DNA from: Rufibacter sp. XAAS-G3-1
Lineage (GTDB): Bacteria > Bacteroidota > Bacteroidia > Cytophagales > Hymenobacteraceae
NCBI RefSeq assembly: GCF_013623775.1
Contig: NZ_JABFAM010000008.1
Coordinates: 62,001 to 126,000, forward strand
Reading direction: 5' to 3'
DNA length: 64,000 nucleotides
In this document: piece by piece, positions 35,441 through 45,559 of the stretch
Layout of the letters: each line of letters starts with the position of its first letter
Numbering within the stretch: the stretch's first letter is position 1
Program-made: the position numbers and the translations under genes
Notes under the pieces: generated by a model
Seen by the model: the letters and a program-made list of their open reading frames with translations, nothing else
The model's database searches: none
What the model was told of the DNA's origin: nothing

Positions 35441-36616
35441 TTATGGCCTGGGGGTTTCTGGAAAAACGGGTACCACCTGCACGTACACCGGTGAAGGAAC
35501 TGGGGCCGAGTTTCCGGTATAAGTCAGTTTGCCGGTCTGCGTGTCTACCTTGAAGGTGGTGATGTTGTGGGAGCGTTGGTTGGCCACCAACAGAATTTTG
35601 CCCGACGGGCTGAAGGTGAAATTACGGGGCCAATTGCCTTGGGTGCTCACGTGCTCCACCAGCGTCAGTTTGTTTGTGGTGGGGTGAATGGCGAAAACCA
35701 CAATGCTGTTGTGCCCGCGGTTAGAACCGTACAGGAATTTACCATCGGCGGAAACATGCACATCGGCGCAGGCGTTTTCACCGGTGTAATCTGCGGGAAT
35801 GGTGGAAACGGTTTCTATCTGGGTTAAGGTGCCGGTTGCCGGGTGGTAGGTGAACGTGGTAAGCGTAGCATTCAACTCGTTGATGACGTACGCAAAGCGC
35901 TTGTTGGTGGGGTGGAAGGTGAGGTGCCTTGGCCCGGCCCCTGGTTGGGCTTTGAACGCCGGTTGCGCCTGCCGCTCCAGCTTGCCGTTCTGGTTGTCTA
36001 GTTTATAGCTGATGATCTGGTCAATACCCAAGTCTACCGCCAGCGCGAATTGGTTGTTTGGGTCAGGAATAATGCAGTGGGCATGGGCCGCGTCTTGCTG
36101 CGGGCGGGGGCCTTTGCCCTGGTGCTGGCCTATGTCTGAGGAAGCTCCTAAACGGCCATCAGACTGCACCGGAAAAGCGCTTACGTTGCCCCCCATGTAG
36201 TTGGCCACCAAGGCTACTTTGTTTTTATGGTCTAGGCTGATGTAGCAGGGAGCGCCGCCCAAAGAGGGTTGCCGGTTCAGAAAAGTAAGGTCGCCGGTTT
36301 TTTGGTCGATGGCAAACGCGCTCACCGCCCCGCTTTTCTGGCCTTCGTACTCGGTGGTTTCGTTCACCGCATACAAGAATTTGCGGTCTGCGTCTAAGGT
36401 GAGGAACGAAGGGTTCTCGCCGCCTTTCACGGCCAGCACCCTGGTTAACGCGCCCGTCTCTTCGTTCAGCCGATAGGCGAAAATGCTTTCGGCATCTGGT
36501 TTGGCATAAGTCCCTACGTAGACCATCATTTCTTTGTCTGTTGCCCTTTGCTTAACGGAAGTACAGGCCCAGAAGGTTAGAGAAAGTAGAAGAACGAAAG
36601 AATACAGTAGTTTCAC
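35441..36616 (-). CDS. Lactonase-family beta-propeller lipoprotein (6-phosphogluconolactonase-like)
   Basis: Seven-bladed propeller of the YbhE/Lactonase_7 family: YVGTYAKPDAESIFAYRL at the start, then repeated blades and HAHCIIPDPNNQFALAVDLG, GAGPRHLTFHPTNKRFAYVINE, CADVHVSADGKFLYGSNRGHNS and NWPRNFTFSPSGKILLVANQ. A GTG at 36616 gives a perfect lipoprotein signal (KLLYSFVLLLSLTFWACTS); a TTG at 36640 is the longer choice. Export makes a true pentose-phosphate role doubtful; a periplasmic lactone hydrolase or sugar-related function is more likely. Confidence 0.85.
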   Translation of the reverse strand: MKLLYSFVLLLSLTFWACTSVKQRATDKEMMVYVGTYAKPDAESIFAYRLNEETGALTRVLAVKGGENPSFLTLDADRKFLYAVNETTEYEGQKSGAVSAFAIDQKTGDLTFLNRQPSLGGAPCYISLDHKNKVALVANYMGGNVSAFPVQSDGRLGASSDIGQHQGKGPRPQQDAAHAHCIIPDPNNQFALAVDLGIDQIISYKLDNQNGKLERQAQPAFKAQPGAGPRHLTFHPTNKRFAYVINELNATLTTFTYHPATGTLTQIETVSTIPADYTGENACADVHVSADGKFLYGSNRGHNSIVVFAIHPTTNKLTLVEHVSTQGNWPRNFTFSPSGKILLVANQRSHNITTFKVDTQTGKLTYTGNSAPVPSPVYVQVVPVFPETPRP

Positions 36617-36671
36617 CGTGTGTAGGGTTTTGTTTTGCAAAAGTTGCTGAAAAGAATGGAAAGGCCTTGCT

Positions 36672-36707
36672 GTTTTAGGTCTGTTTTCAGGAAAACAGAC
36701 CTAAAAC
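36672..36707. repeat. Perfect GTTTT palindrome
   Basis: GTTTTAGGTCTGTTTTC-ag-GAAAACAGACCTAAAAC: 17 perfect pairs around a two-base centre. It shows the arm structure of the family most clearly, with GTTTT repeated twice in each arm. Confidence 0.8.
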
Positions 36708-36797
36708 GCCAATGGTTTTGGTAGAGACGCAATACCTTATGTCTCTTTGGCGGAAAAGAGTTATACGGGATATTTGCTGAAAAGCGGCGGAAGGAAA

Positions 36798-38003
36798 CTA
36801 CAACTTCCGCACCACCAGGTAGAACCCCACGGCGGCCACCACGCACAAGACGCTGCTCCCCCACCACAAGGTGTCAAACCCGTAGTTGACGATGGTGGTA
36901 GTGCCCACGAACGGGCCAATGATGTGCGCGGCAGAGTAGGAAAGGCTGTAGAGCCCCATGTAAGCGCCCCGGTTGTGCGGGCCGGAACGCTGCACGGTGA
37001 GCGTGCTCATGAACGGCATGGCCAGAATCTCGGAAAGGCTCATGAGCAACACTGACAGAGCCAGCACCGGGAACCCTTGGGCCACGTTAAGTAAGACAAA
37101 GGCCAGCGCCAGCAGAAGCAGGCCAATCACAATCATCTTCCAGAGGGCGTGTTTGTCGCCAATGAGGTACACAATAATCATCTCCAGCAGAAACACCATC
37201 AGTCCGTTAAAAGCCAGCAGCGCACCAATCTGCAGCTCAGACAAGCGGTATTCCTGACGCCAGTACAGCGGCATGGTGGAGAAGAACTGAAAGAAGGCTA
37301 CCGCATAGCAGCAGCAAAGCACGGTGAACAGCAGAAACAACCCGTCACGGTAAGGGGAACGCGTAGCTGGTGCCGGAGCAGCTGTTCCTGGCATAGTTTC
37401 CTGGGAGGGTGCGTGGCCTTGCTTGTGCCGGAAGTAAAAGAAAAACAACACGCCGGCGCTCAGGCAGGTAATGCCATCTGCCATGAACAACCATTGGTAA
37501 GAAACGGTAGCCAGCACCCCGCCCAGAGCCGGGCCTATGGAGAAGCCCAGGTTGATGGCCATGCGGTTGAGGGAGAAGGCGCGGGTCACGTTCTCGGGGC
37601 GGGCATAGGAACTCACCGAAGACGCATTGGCTGGGCGCAGGCACTCTGTTAAGAGACTCAGCAGGAAAATTCCTCCGGCAAAAAGCTCAAACCGCTCCAG
37701 CGTGAGCATCACAAAGAACCAGCTGCCGCCCAGAATGAGACTGAAGAACTGCACCTTGAAATGGCCTACTTTGTCGGTGAGCCAGCCGCCCAGGAAGGTG
37801 CCGCACATGGAACCCACCCCAAACAGGCTCAGCAGCAATCCTACCTGTTTCAGGCTGAAGCCCAGGGCCTCCGTCAGGTACACGCTCAGGAACGGCACCA
37901 CCATGGCCCCGCTGCGGTTTATGAACATGACGGCCGCCAGAAACCAGGCTTCTCTGGAGAGGCCGCCAAACGCGTTCCGGTACAGGGTGAAGATGCGGTT
38001 CAT
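36798..38003 (-). CDS. MFS transporter
   Basis: A 401-residue membrane protein with about 12 hydrophobic segments. GVGSMCGTFLGGWLTDKVG after the second segment is the MFS loop motif, and the N-terminal domain has RSGAMVVPFLSVYLTEALG. It resembles the MdtH/YfcJ-like drug-type exporters, but the substrate is unknown. The frame extends to a TTG at 38033; the ATG at 38003 is preferred (MNRIFTLYRNAFGGLSREAWFL). Confidence 0.88.
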   Translation of the reverse strand: MNRIFTLYRNAFGGLSREAWFLAAVMFINRSGAMVVPFLSVYLTEALGFSLKQVGLLLSLFGVGSMCGTFLGGWLTDKVGHFKVQFFSLILGGSWFFVMLTLERFELFAGGIFLLSLLTECLRPANASSVSSYARPENVTRAFSLNRMAINLGFSIGPALGGVLATVSYQWLFMADGITCLSAGVLFFFYFRHKQGHAPSQETMPGTAAPAPATRSPYRDGLFLLFTVLCCCYAVAFFQFFSTMPLYWRQEYRLSELQIGALLAFNGLMVFLLEMIIVYLIGDKHALWKMIVIGLLLLALAFVLLNVAQGFPVLALSVLLMSLSEILAMPFMSTLTVQRSGPHNRGAYMGLYSLSYSAAHIIGPFVGTTTIVNYGFDTLWWGSSVLCVVAAVGFYLVVRKL

Positions 38004-38195
38004 GGGAGAAATCTGGCGCACAAAAGTAGCCAAATGCGCGCTAGAGAAAAGCTTTCATCCAGAAAAGGAGAGTTTTAGCCTCTACAGGAGCAAGATGATC
38101 AAGGGCCACTTTTTCTCATAAGTAGTTCAGGGTTTAGGGGCCGTTTTCAAGAAAGTAGCCTCTAAACCCTGATTCGTTTTACCGGAGAATAGAAC

Positions 38196-38756
38196 CTATT
38201 TGTTAAAAAAGTTCATGGTGCGCTCCAGCCCAATCGTCCCGAAGGAAAGGCACATCTCGGCGGCTTTTTCAATGTGGGTGGACAAATCAATCTGCTCATC
38301 GGCAGAGAAAGGACTGAGTACATAGTCTACCTGCCTTCCTTTAGAAAACTGCGAGTCTACCCCAAACCGCAGGCGCGGGTATTCATTGCTGCCCAAGGTC
38401 TCCTCAATGTGCTTGAGGCCGTTGTGCCCCCCGGCGCTGCCTTTGGCCCGCATGCGCAGTTTTCCGTAAGGCAAGGCCAGGTCATCGGTAATCACCAGCA
38501 TCTGTTGGGCCGGTATTTTCAGAACGCTCAACCAATGGGCCACGGCTTTGCCGCTCAGGTTCATGTACGTGGTAGGTTTCACCAGGGTGAAGTGCTTTCC
38601 CTTGATCTTAAACTCCGTCACAAACGAATGTCGGCTGGTGTCAAATGACACGTCATGCTTTTTAGCCAGGTGATCCAGCACCATAAACCCAATGTTGTGG
38701 CGCGTATCGGCGTATTCGGGGCCAATGTTGCCCAGGCCCACCAGTAAATATTTCAT
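38196..38756 (-). CDS. pth: Peptidyl-tRNA hydrolase
   Basis: Releases tRNA from peptidyl-tRNAs that fall off the ribosome. MKYLLVGLGNIGPEYADTRHNIGFMVLDHL holds the conserved Asn and His of the active site, with KPTTYMNLSGKAV, ITDDLALPYGKLRMRAKGSAGGHNGLKHI and RLRFGV in order. The frame reaches an ATG at 38828, which would add 24 residues (MFTRLVNWFGGKE...). A TACCTTTG box at 38834-38841 (minus strand) would put the transcript start at that codon, so the shorter 186-residue form, the usual length, is chosen. Confidence 0.9.
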   Translation of the reverse strand: MKYLLVGLGNIGPEYADTRHNIGFMVLDHLAKKHDVSFDTSRHSFVTEFKIKGKHFTLVKPTTYMNLSGKAVAHWLSVLKIPAQQMLVITDDLALPYGKLRMRAKGSAGGHNGLKHIEETLGSNEYPRLRFGVDSQFSKGRQVDYVLSPFSADEQIDLSTHIEKAAEMCLSFGTIGLERTMNFFNK

Positions 38757-38833
38757 ATCAGTTGAAGTGTCATCTGCTGGCCTGGAAGTCTCTTTCCCGC
38801 CAAACCAATTGACTAAACGTGTAAACATGCGGC

Positions 38834-38841
38834 AAAGGTAA
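38834..38841 (-). promoter_or_regulatory. Promoter -7 box of pth
   Basis: TACCTTTG on the minus strand. Transcription would begin near 38827, giving a leader of about 70 bases for the 38756 start. Confidence 0.45.
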
Positions 38842-38845
38842 GGGT

Positions 38846-38948
38846 GTTAGTGGTTAGTTATTAGTTGTTAGTGTTTAGTAATGGATGATTAAGGTTTTCA
38901 AACAAGGGCCTTTCCTCCAATACTAATAACTAAACACTAACAACTAAA
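38846..38948. repeat. Heptad (TTAGTTx) inverted repeat
   Basis: GTTAGTGGTTAGTTATTAGT and continuing 7-base repeats (38846-38878) are mirrored by CTAATAACTAAACACTAACA (38924-38945). The second arm overlaps the end of the trans-sulfuration gene (stop at 38944-38946). Confidence 0.65.
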
Positions 38949-40071
38949 TAGCGGCTAAACCTTTTTCCAGATCAGCGATCAGCTCTTCTACTTCTTCAAT
39001 GCCTACGGATAAACGAATTAAACCTACCGTGATGCCCATGTTCTCCTGCTGCTCTTTGGTGAGGCCCCGGTGTGAGGTGCCCAACGGGTAAGAAATGGAA
39101 GTGGTGACCCCGGCCAACGACGGGGCAAACGGAATATGCGACAACGCCTGCATGAACTGGTTCACGGCCTCTGCATCATCGGCAATTCTGAAGGATAGCA
39201 TACCCCCGCATTTGCCGTTTCCCTGCGTTTGCGCCAGGGCATGCTGCGGATGTTCGGGCAAGCCCGGATAGAAAACGGCCTGTACTTTGGGGTGCTGCTG
39301 CAGAAACTCGGCTATGGTCTGGGCGTTTCGGGAGTGCTCGCGTATTCTAAGTTTGAGGGTTTTCAGACCTCTAGCCCCCAGCCAACTTTCAAACGGACTC
39401 AGGTTCAGGCCCCAGGTGCGCATGATTTGAGCGGCGCGGTTTGCGTCTGCTTCAGCTTTAGCGATTACAACGCCCGCTGTCACGTCGCTGTGGCCCGAGA
39501 GGTATTTGGTGACGCTGTGGATGACCAGATCTGCGCCTAACTGCAAGGGCTGGGTAAGGGCAGGTGAGGCGAAGGTGTTGTCTACCACCAGTTTTAGGCC
39601 GTTTTTTAAGCAAACCTGCGCTAAACGGCTTAAGTCCATCACCATCATCATAGGATTGCTGATGGTCTCGGCTAACATCAGTTTGGTGTTTTCCTGCACA
39701 TAGCTTTCCAGCGAATAACTATCGGCTGTAGGCACATAGGTGACCGAGATGCCTAACCGCGAAAGTTCATTGGAGAGGAGGGAAGAAGACCCGCCGTAGA
39801 TCTCTTCGGCACACAGCACGTGATCCCCCGCCTTCGCGTACACCAGCACCGCCGTCAGAATCGCCGACATGCCGGAGGAAGTGACTACGGCACCCTGCCC
39901 GTGTTCCAGCTGGTTTATTTCCTGGGCCAATTCCTCGCTGTTGGGGTTTCCGTAGCGGGTGTACATGTAATGCTTGCCCGGTTCCTGGAAATACGTCTCC
40001 AGCGCATTGAGATCCTCAAAGGTGAAAACCGAGGTTTGGTAGATGGGCGTTACTTTAGGCGAGATAGACAC
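38944..40071 (-). CDS. Trans-sulfuration PLP-dependent enzyme (cystathionine synthase/lyase type)
   Basis: A 375-residue Cys/Met metabolism PLP enzyme: YMYTRYGNPNSEELAQEI, SSGMSAILTAVLVYAKAGDHVL, ETISNPMMMVMDL, VDNTFASP and HSVTKYLSGHSDVTAGVV with the PLP lysine. The SGHSD stretch is that of cystathionine gamma-synthase/lyases rather than the MetZ type at 21638. It could act as a cystathionine synthase, a lyase or a methionine gamma-lyase; sequence alone does not decide. GTG at 40071 is the only possible upstream start, as TAA lies three codons before it. Confidence 0.85.
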   Translation of the reverse strand: MSISPKVTPIYQTSVFTFEDLNALETYFQEPGKHYMYTRYGNPNSEELAQEINQLEHGQGAVVTSSGMSAILTAVLVYAKAGDHVLCAEEIYGGSSSLLSNELSRLGISVTYVPTADSYSLESYVQENTKLMLAETISNPMMMVMDLSRLAQVCLKNGLKLVVDNTFASPALTQPLQLGADLVIHSVTKYLSGHSDVTAGVVIAKAEADANRAAQIMRTWGLNLSPFESWLGARGLKTLKLRIREHSRNAQTIAEFLQQHPKVQAVFYPGLPEHPQHALAQTQGNGKCGGMLSFRIADDAEAVNQFMQALSHIPFAPSLAGVTTSISYPLGTSHRGLTKEQQENMGITVGLIRLSVGIEEVEELIADLEKGLAAI

Positions 40072-40257
40072 GGTGTATTAATTAGGAATTAAGAATCTAA
40101 GATGCACTTAAATACAATAATTGGGCAATCAGCAATTGAACAATCAACAGTTGAACAACCAGCAATCAACCACTAGCAATTCTAAAGGTAAGCAGAAAGG
40201 AGTGAAAGTTGAAACTGCGTTTTTGCCCTGTTATTCAGAAAACAAGCTAAAAAGCGA

Positions 40258-40291
40258 AAGCCCGCCTTCTGGGTAGAAGAACGGGCTTTCA
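40258..40291 (-). terminator. Terminator of the atpD-atpC transcript
   Basis: GAAAGCCCG-TTCTTCT-accc-AGAAGG-CGGGCTTTC on the minus strand, about 20 bases beyond the atpC stop, followed by TTTTT. Confidence 0.8.
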
Positions 40292-40311
40292 ACATGAAAA
40301 CAGGAAAGAAT

Positions 40312-40560
40312 CTAGGCGATGACAGCTTCGGCCAGGACAATGATTTTGTTGTCCAGAACTTCCACCACTCCCCCGTCAATCTGGAACACCAGTTGAGCAC
40401 CGGTGGCAGGCGTGATGCGAACCGGTCCGTTAGCCAGGGCACTGATGAGGGCGGCGTGGTTGTTCAACACTTCAAACCCACCATTGATGCCCGGAAACTT
40501 TACCGAGGTCACGTCGCCTTCAAATACTCTTTTATCTGGGGTGATGATTTCTAAATACAT
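40312..40560 (-). CDS. atpC: ATP synthase F1 subunit epsilon
   Basis: An 82-residue protein (MYLEIITPDKRVFEGDVTSVKFPGINGGFEVLNNHA) equal to the N-terminal beta-sandwich domain of epsilon; it binds the rotor near gamma. The C-terminal helical hairpin, which inhibits the enzyme in longer homologues, is missing, as is known for Bacteroidota. The frame runs on upstream through heptad repeats, which would add 16 nonsense-like residues (TQDSRLRTQNSELRI), so the ATG at 40560 is chosen. Confidence 0.93.
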   Translation of the reverse strand: MYLEIITPDKRVFEGDVTSVKFPGINGGFEVLNNHAALISALANGPVRITPATGAQLVFQIDGGVVEVLDNKIIVLAEAVIA

Positions 40561-40731
40561 TATTCTGAGTTCTGAGTTCTGAGTTCTGAGTCTTGAGTCT
40601 TGAGTCAATTTTGGTCAACTCATATTCTGGACTTAGAAGGAATAAAACCTAATTATATTCTGAGCCTTAAACTCTGAATTAAAGTCATTTACAGACTCAG
40701 GACTCAGAACTCAAGACTCAGAACTCAAAGT
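40561..40731 (-). repeat. Heptad-repeat hairpin between atpD and atpC
   Basis: TTCTGAG/TCTTGAG heptads at 40563-40605 run up to the atpC start, and complementary CAGAACT/CAAGACT heptads at 40690-40730 begin at the atpD stop. In the mRNA the whole 171-base spacer can fold into one hairpin. It may set the ratio of beta to epsilon or protect the atpD end. Confidence 0.7.
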
Positions 40732-42246
<1,515 letters not shown>

Positions 42247-42285
42247 TTATAATTATTTAGATAGATACTCACTTCTTTCAGGCTG

Positions 42286-42293
42286 CAAAAATA
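42286..42293 (-). promoter_or_regulatory. Promoter -7 box of atpD
   Basis: TATTTTTG on the minus strand, 49 bases upstream of the atpD ATG, matching TAnnTTTG. Confidence 0.4.
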
Positions 42294-42567
42294 GGGCATT
42301 CTTCCCTCATTTCCATAGAAGTAGGAAAAAAGTTTCATGGGTAATTCTGTCTTGTAAAGATGGCGGGGTAAAGGCGCTAAATATTAGCCTATGCCTGTTT
42401 TTGGTCTGTTTTCTAAGAATCTGCCTAAAACCAGAAAGCGGGGTAGTTACTTTCTCTGTAATGTGGAACAGGTAATACCAGTAGGGAATCTCCGTTTTAA
42501 AGGTGTTTTCTGGAAAGAAGGCCCAAAATGATCTCAAAAGAGGGCCGCTGCTTCTCAAAGAAATCTT
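42294..42567. other. Intergenic region between atpD and purL
   Basis: Divergent promoter region. It holds two GTTTT-type hairpins (42392-42432 and about 42492-42530), the second overlapping the first ATG of the longer purL frame. No gene supported. Confidence 0.45.
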
Positions 42568-42575
42568 TATTTTTG
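42568..42575 (+). promoter_or_regulatory. Promoter -7 box of purL
   Basis: TATTTTTG matches TAnnTTTG. It lies inside the longer open frame, so transcription from here would leave only starts after about 42582. Confidence 0.45.
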
Positions 42576-42602
42576 CCCTGTCTTACCAAATACCTATCCG
42601 TC

Positions 42603-44822
42603 TTGGAAACCCAGACCCTGACTACTGTAGATACCGCCCAGAAACTGGGCCTTTTGCCTGAAGAATTTGACCGCATTAAAGAAATCCTGGGCCGCACGCC
42701 TAATTTTACCGAGCTGAGCATTTTCTCGGTGATGTGGTCTGAGCACTGTTCTTACAAGAATTCAATTGTTTGGCTGAAGACTTTGCCCAAAGACTCGCCG
42801 CGTATGCTGGCGAAAGCCGGTGAGGAAAACGCGGGTCTGGTAGACATTGGCGGCGGTTTGGCCTGCTCCTTTAAGATAGAGTCCCACAACCACCCCTCGG
42901 CGCTGGAACCTTACCAGGGCGCGGCTACCGGCGTGGGCGGCATCAACCGTGACATTTTCACCATGGGGGCCCGGCCCATCGCGCAGCTGAACTCCCTACG
43001 TTTCGGGAACCCGAACTCAGATAAAACCAAGCGCCTTTTAAGAGGGGTAGTGAAAGGAATAGGGGACTACGGCAACGCTTTCGGAATCCCGACCGTGGGC
43101 GGCGAGCTGTTCTTTGACGATTGCTACAACGTGAACCCCTTGGTAAACGCTTTCTCGGCGGGTATTGTGGAAGTAGGCAAAACTGCCAGCGCCACTTCGC
43201 ACGGCGTGGGCAACCCGGTGTTCATCATCGGCTCTGCCACCGGGAAAGACGGAATCCACGGCGCGGCCTTCGCGTCTAAAGACATCACCGAAGACTCCGT
43301 GAACGACTTGCCCAGTGTACAGGTAGGCGACCCGTTCCAGGAGAAATTGCTTTTAGAGGCTACGTTGGAGATTCTGGCCACAAACCGAGTGGTGGGTATG
43401 CAGGACATGGGTGCCGCCGGTATCACGTGCTCAACCTCTGAGATGAGTGCCAAAGGCGAAAGCGGCATGGAAATCTGGCTGGAAAAAGTACCCATGCGCC
43501 AAGCCAACATGCAACCGTTTGAAATATTGCTTTCCGAAAGCCAGGAGCGGATGTTAGTGGTGATGGAGAAAGGTTCTGAAGACCTCATCTACCAAATCTG
43601 CGACAAGTGGGACATGTCCTGTGCCCAGATTGGCGAGGTAACCGATACCAAACGCCTACGCTACTACGTGAAAGGTGAATTGGTAGCCGATGTGCCCGCT
43701 GATGACTTAGTATTAGGTGGCGGTGCCCCCGTGTACCACCGCGAATACCGCGAGCCAGCGTACTACCAGGAAGCGAAGAAGTTTACCATTGACGCTGTAC
43801 AGGAGCCAACCGATTATAAAGCCGTAGCCGAATTCCTGGCCACGCACCCCAACATCGCCTCCAAACGCTGGGTCTACAAACAGTATGACTCCATGATTGG
43901 CACCGCTACCTTGACCACCAACCGTCCCGCCGATGCGGGGATCGTGAAGGTGAAAGGTTCTGACAAGGCCATTGCCATCACCGTAGACTGCAACAGCCGC
44001 TACGTGAACGCCGACCCGGAAGAAGGGACTGCCATTGCCGTGGCCGAAGCCGCCCGTAACATCGTGTGCGCGGGTGGTGAGCCCGTGGCCATCACCAACT
44101 GCCTGAACTTCGGGAACCCGTACGTGCCCGAGGTGTACTGGCAGTTTGTGGGCGCCATCAAAGGCATGGGCAAAGCGTGTACTGCCTTCGGGACACCGGT
44201 AACGGGCGGTAACGTGAGTTTTTACAACCAGTCCTCAGACGAAGGGCCGGTTTTCCCTACGCCAACCATTGGCATGCTGGGCATTCTGGAAGACAAAGCC
44301 AACGCCATGACGTTGGCTTTCCAACAGGAAGGTGATGCCATTTATCTATTAGGTGACCCTGCCAATGACATCGCCTCCAGCGAATACCTGTATTCGTACC
44401 ACGGTGTGAAACTGTCTCCGGCCCCGGCCTTTGACATGGAGAAAGAACTGCTGTTGCAGAAAACCGTGAAAACGCTGATTGAAGATAGACTGATCCAGTC
44501 GGCCCATGACTGCGCCGATGGCGGACTGTACATCACGTTGCTGGAATCGGCCATGCCGAATGAGCTGGGCTTTGCCATCACAACAGATACTGATTTCCGG
44601 AAAGACGCGTATTTATTTGGCGAGAGCCAGGGCCGCGTGGTGGTGAGCGTTTCACCGGCGCAGCAGGAGGCGTTTGAGAAACAGGTCTCTGGTAACAACC
44701 TGACTTTCAAAAAAATTGGCGATGTCACTGCCCGCTACTGTGAGATAGACGGTGAGGTGTTCCATGCCATTCAAGTAATTAAAAACAGCTATGACACCGC
44801 GCTGGAGCGGATTATGGAATAA
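42603..44822 (+). CDS. purL: Phosphoribosylformylglycinamidine synthase subunit PurL
   Basis: Converts formylglycinamide ribotide to the amidine in purine synthesis, together with PurQ and PurS. The 739-residue protein is the small, unfused type: SVMWSEHCSYKNS (near 42-54), SHNHPSALEPYQGAATGVGGINRDI, MQDMGAAGITCSTSEM, and the second AIRS-like half with LNFGNPYVPEVYW, GTPVTGGNVSFYN and HDCADGGLYI. No glutaminase domain is present. The frame is open back to ATG 42528, but a promoter box at 42568 and the homology start favour TTG at 42603 (ETQTLTTVDTAQKLGLLP); the start is uncertain. Confidence 0.92.
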   Translation: METQTLTTVDTAQKLGLLPEEFDRIKEILGRTPNFTELSIFSVMWSEHCSYKNSIVWLKTLPKDSPRMLAKAGEENAGLVDIGGGLACSFKIESHNHPSALEPYQGAATGVGGINRDIFTMGARPIAQLNSLRFGNPNSDKTKRLLRGVVKGIGDYGNAFGIPTVGGELFFDDCYNVNPLVNAFSAGIVEVGKTASATSHGVGNPVFIIGSATGKDGIHGAAFASKDITEDSVNDLPSVQVGDPFQEKLLLEATLEILATNRVVGMQDMGAAGITCSTSEMSAKGESGMEIWLEKVPMRQANMQPFEILLSESQERMLVVMEKGSEDLIYQICDKWDMSCAQIGEVTDTKRLRYYVKGELVADVPADDLVLGGGAPVYHREYREPAYYQEAKKFTIDAVQEPTDYKAVAEFLATHPNIASKRWVYKQYDSMIGTATLTTNRPADAGIVKVKGSDKAIAITVDCNSRYVNADPEEGTAIAVAEAARNIVCAGGEPVAITNCLNFGNPYVPEVYWQFVGAIKGMGKACTAFGTPVTGGNVSFYNQSSDEGPVFPTPTIGMLGILEDKANAMTLAFQQEGDAIYLLGDPANDIASSEYLYSYHGVKLSPAPAFDMEKELLLQKTVKTLIEDRLIQSAHDCADGGLYITLLESAMPNELGFAITTDTDFRKDAYLFGESQGRVVVSVSPAQQEAFEKQVSGNNLTFKKIGDVTARYCEIDGEVFHAIQVIKNSYDTALERIME

Positions 44823-44848
44823 ATTTTTTGAAAATATTTCGCCGGAGG

Positions 44849-44879
44849 TTTGCGCTGAAAGAATTCTTTTCTACCTTTG
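44849..44879 (+). promoter_or_regulatory. Promoter of tRNA-Gln
   Basis: TTTG at 44849-44852, exactly 19 bases, then TACCTTTG at 44872-44879: a full match to the Bacteroidota consensus. Transcription should start near 44886, 31 bases before the tRNA. Confidence 0.85.
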
Positions 44880-44916
44880 CAACACCAAACGGCAACAACT
44901 AGTTGTCAGCGGAGAT

Positions 44917-44989
44917 TGTCCGATGGTGTAACTGGCAACACGTCTGATTTTGGTTCAGAAGAGTCCAGGTTCGAAACCTGGTCGGACAA
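44917..44989 (+). tRNA. tRNA-Gln (anticodon TTG)
   Basis: Acceptor arms TGTCCGA (44917-44923) and TCGGACA (44982-44988) pair fully. The D arm, the anticodon stem TCTGA/TCAGA with loop TTTTGGT (anticodon TTG) and the T arm CCAGGTTCGAAACCTGG are all present. The discriminator is A at 44989 and no CCA is encoded. The gene is single, with its own promoter and terminator. Confidence 0.97.
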
Positions 44990-44995
44990 CTTAGA

Positions 44996-45027
44996 AAGCC
45001 TCTTAGAGAAATCTGAGAGGCTTTTTT
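44996..45027 (+). terminator. Terminator of tRNA-Gln
   Basis: AGCCTCTTAGA-gaaa-TCTGAGAGGCT followed by TTTTT, directly after the tRNA. Confidence 0.9.
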
Positions 45028-45559
45028 GTGCCCAATTGGCAAGTTCCTTGAAGACTACGCTGCATTGAGGTGCAGCCCTGGCAACAGGATTTCCATTGCT
45101 TCTCCTTTCTATAGCTTTTGGTTTAGAGATCTCCCGGCCTCGTAGCGCTGTTCCTTTCTCCTCAAATCACTGCACCAAGAATAAGGCATATTATACCCAC
45201 TTGCATAAAGTGTCTTCCATTACCGGTTACATACCTCCTGTCGCAAGCAGATGCTGCGCCAGTGTACAAATAAACCCCTTGTTTTGAGGCTGTTTTCATA
45301 AAAACAGCCTCAAAACGGACGCTCACGCCAAAGGAATTGCTTTAAATGCAGGTTAATGAAAAACTCTAAGCAGGTTCAACGTGAAAATACTCAGGACAGA
45401 GCAGGATACTTGTGGCGGTGGATTGTGTCATTTTCGGGTTTGACAGAAGATGGAAACAGAGCGGAAAAGCTTCCAGCCTAAAGAAAAAGAAAACTGCTTC
45501 CAAGTAAGTTCCCAGGAACCCTTGTCAACCTCATGCAAGATTGAGTTACCTGCTACCAT
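45028..45559. other. Intergenic region upstream of the BNR-protein gene
   Basis: No gene supported. A perfect GTTTT palindrome (GTTTTGAGGCTGTTTT-cata-AAAACAGCCTCAAAAC) is at 45281-45316. The block 45245-45388, including GCGCCAGTGTACAAATAAAC and AATGAAAAACTCTAAGCAGG, is repeated at about 53803-53948 upstream of the GH35 gene. Confidence 0.6.

Noticed and set aside
38846-38946. Possible CRISPR-like array of short repeats
   Set aside because: The units are 7 bases, run without spacers and form an inverted pair; no Cas genes are present.
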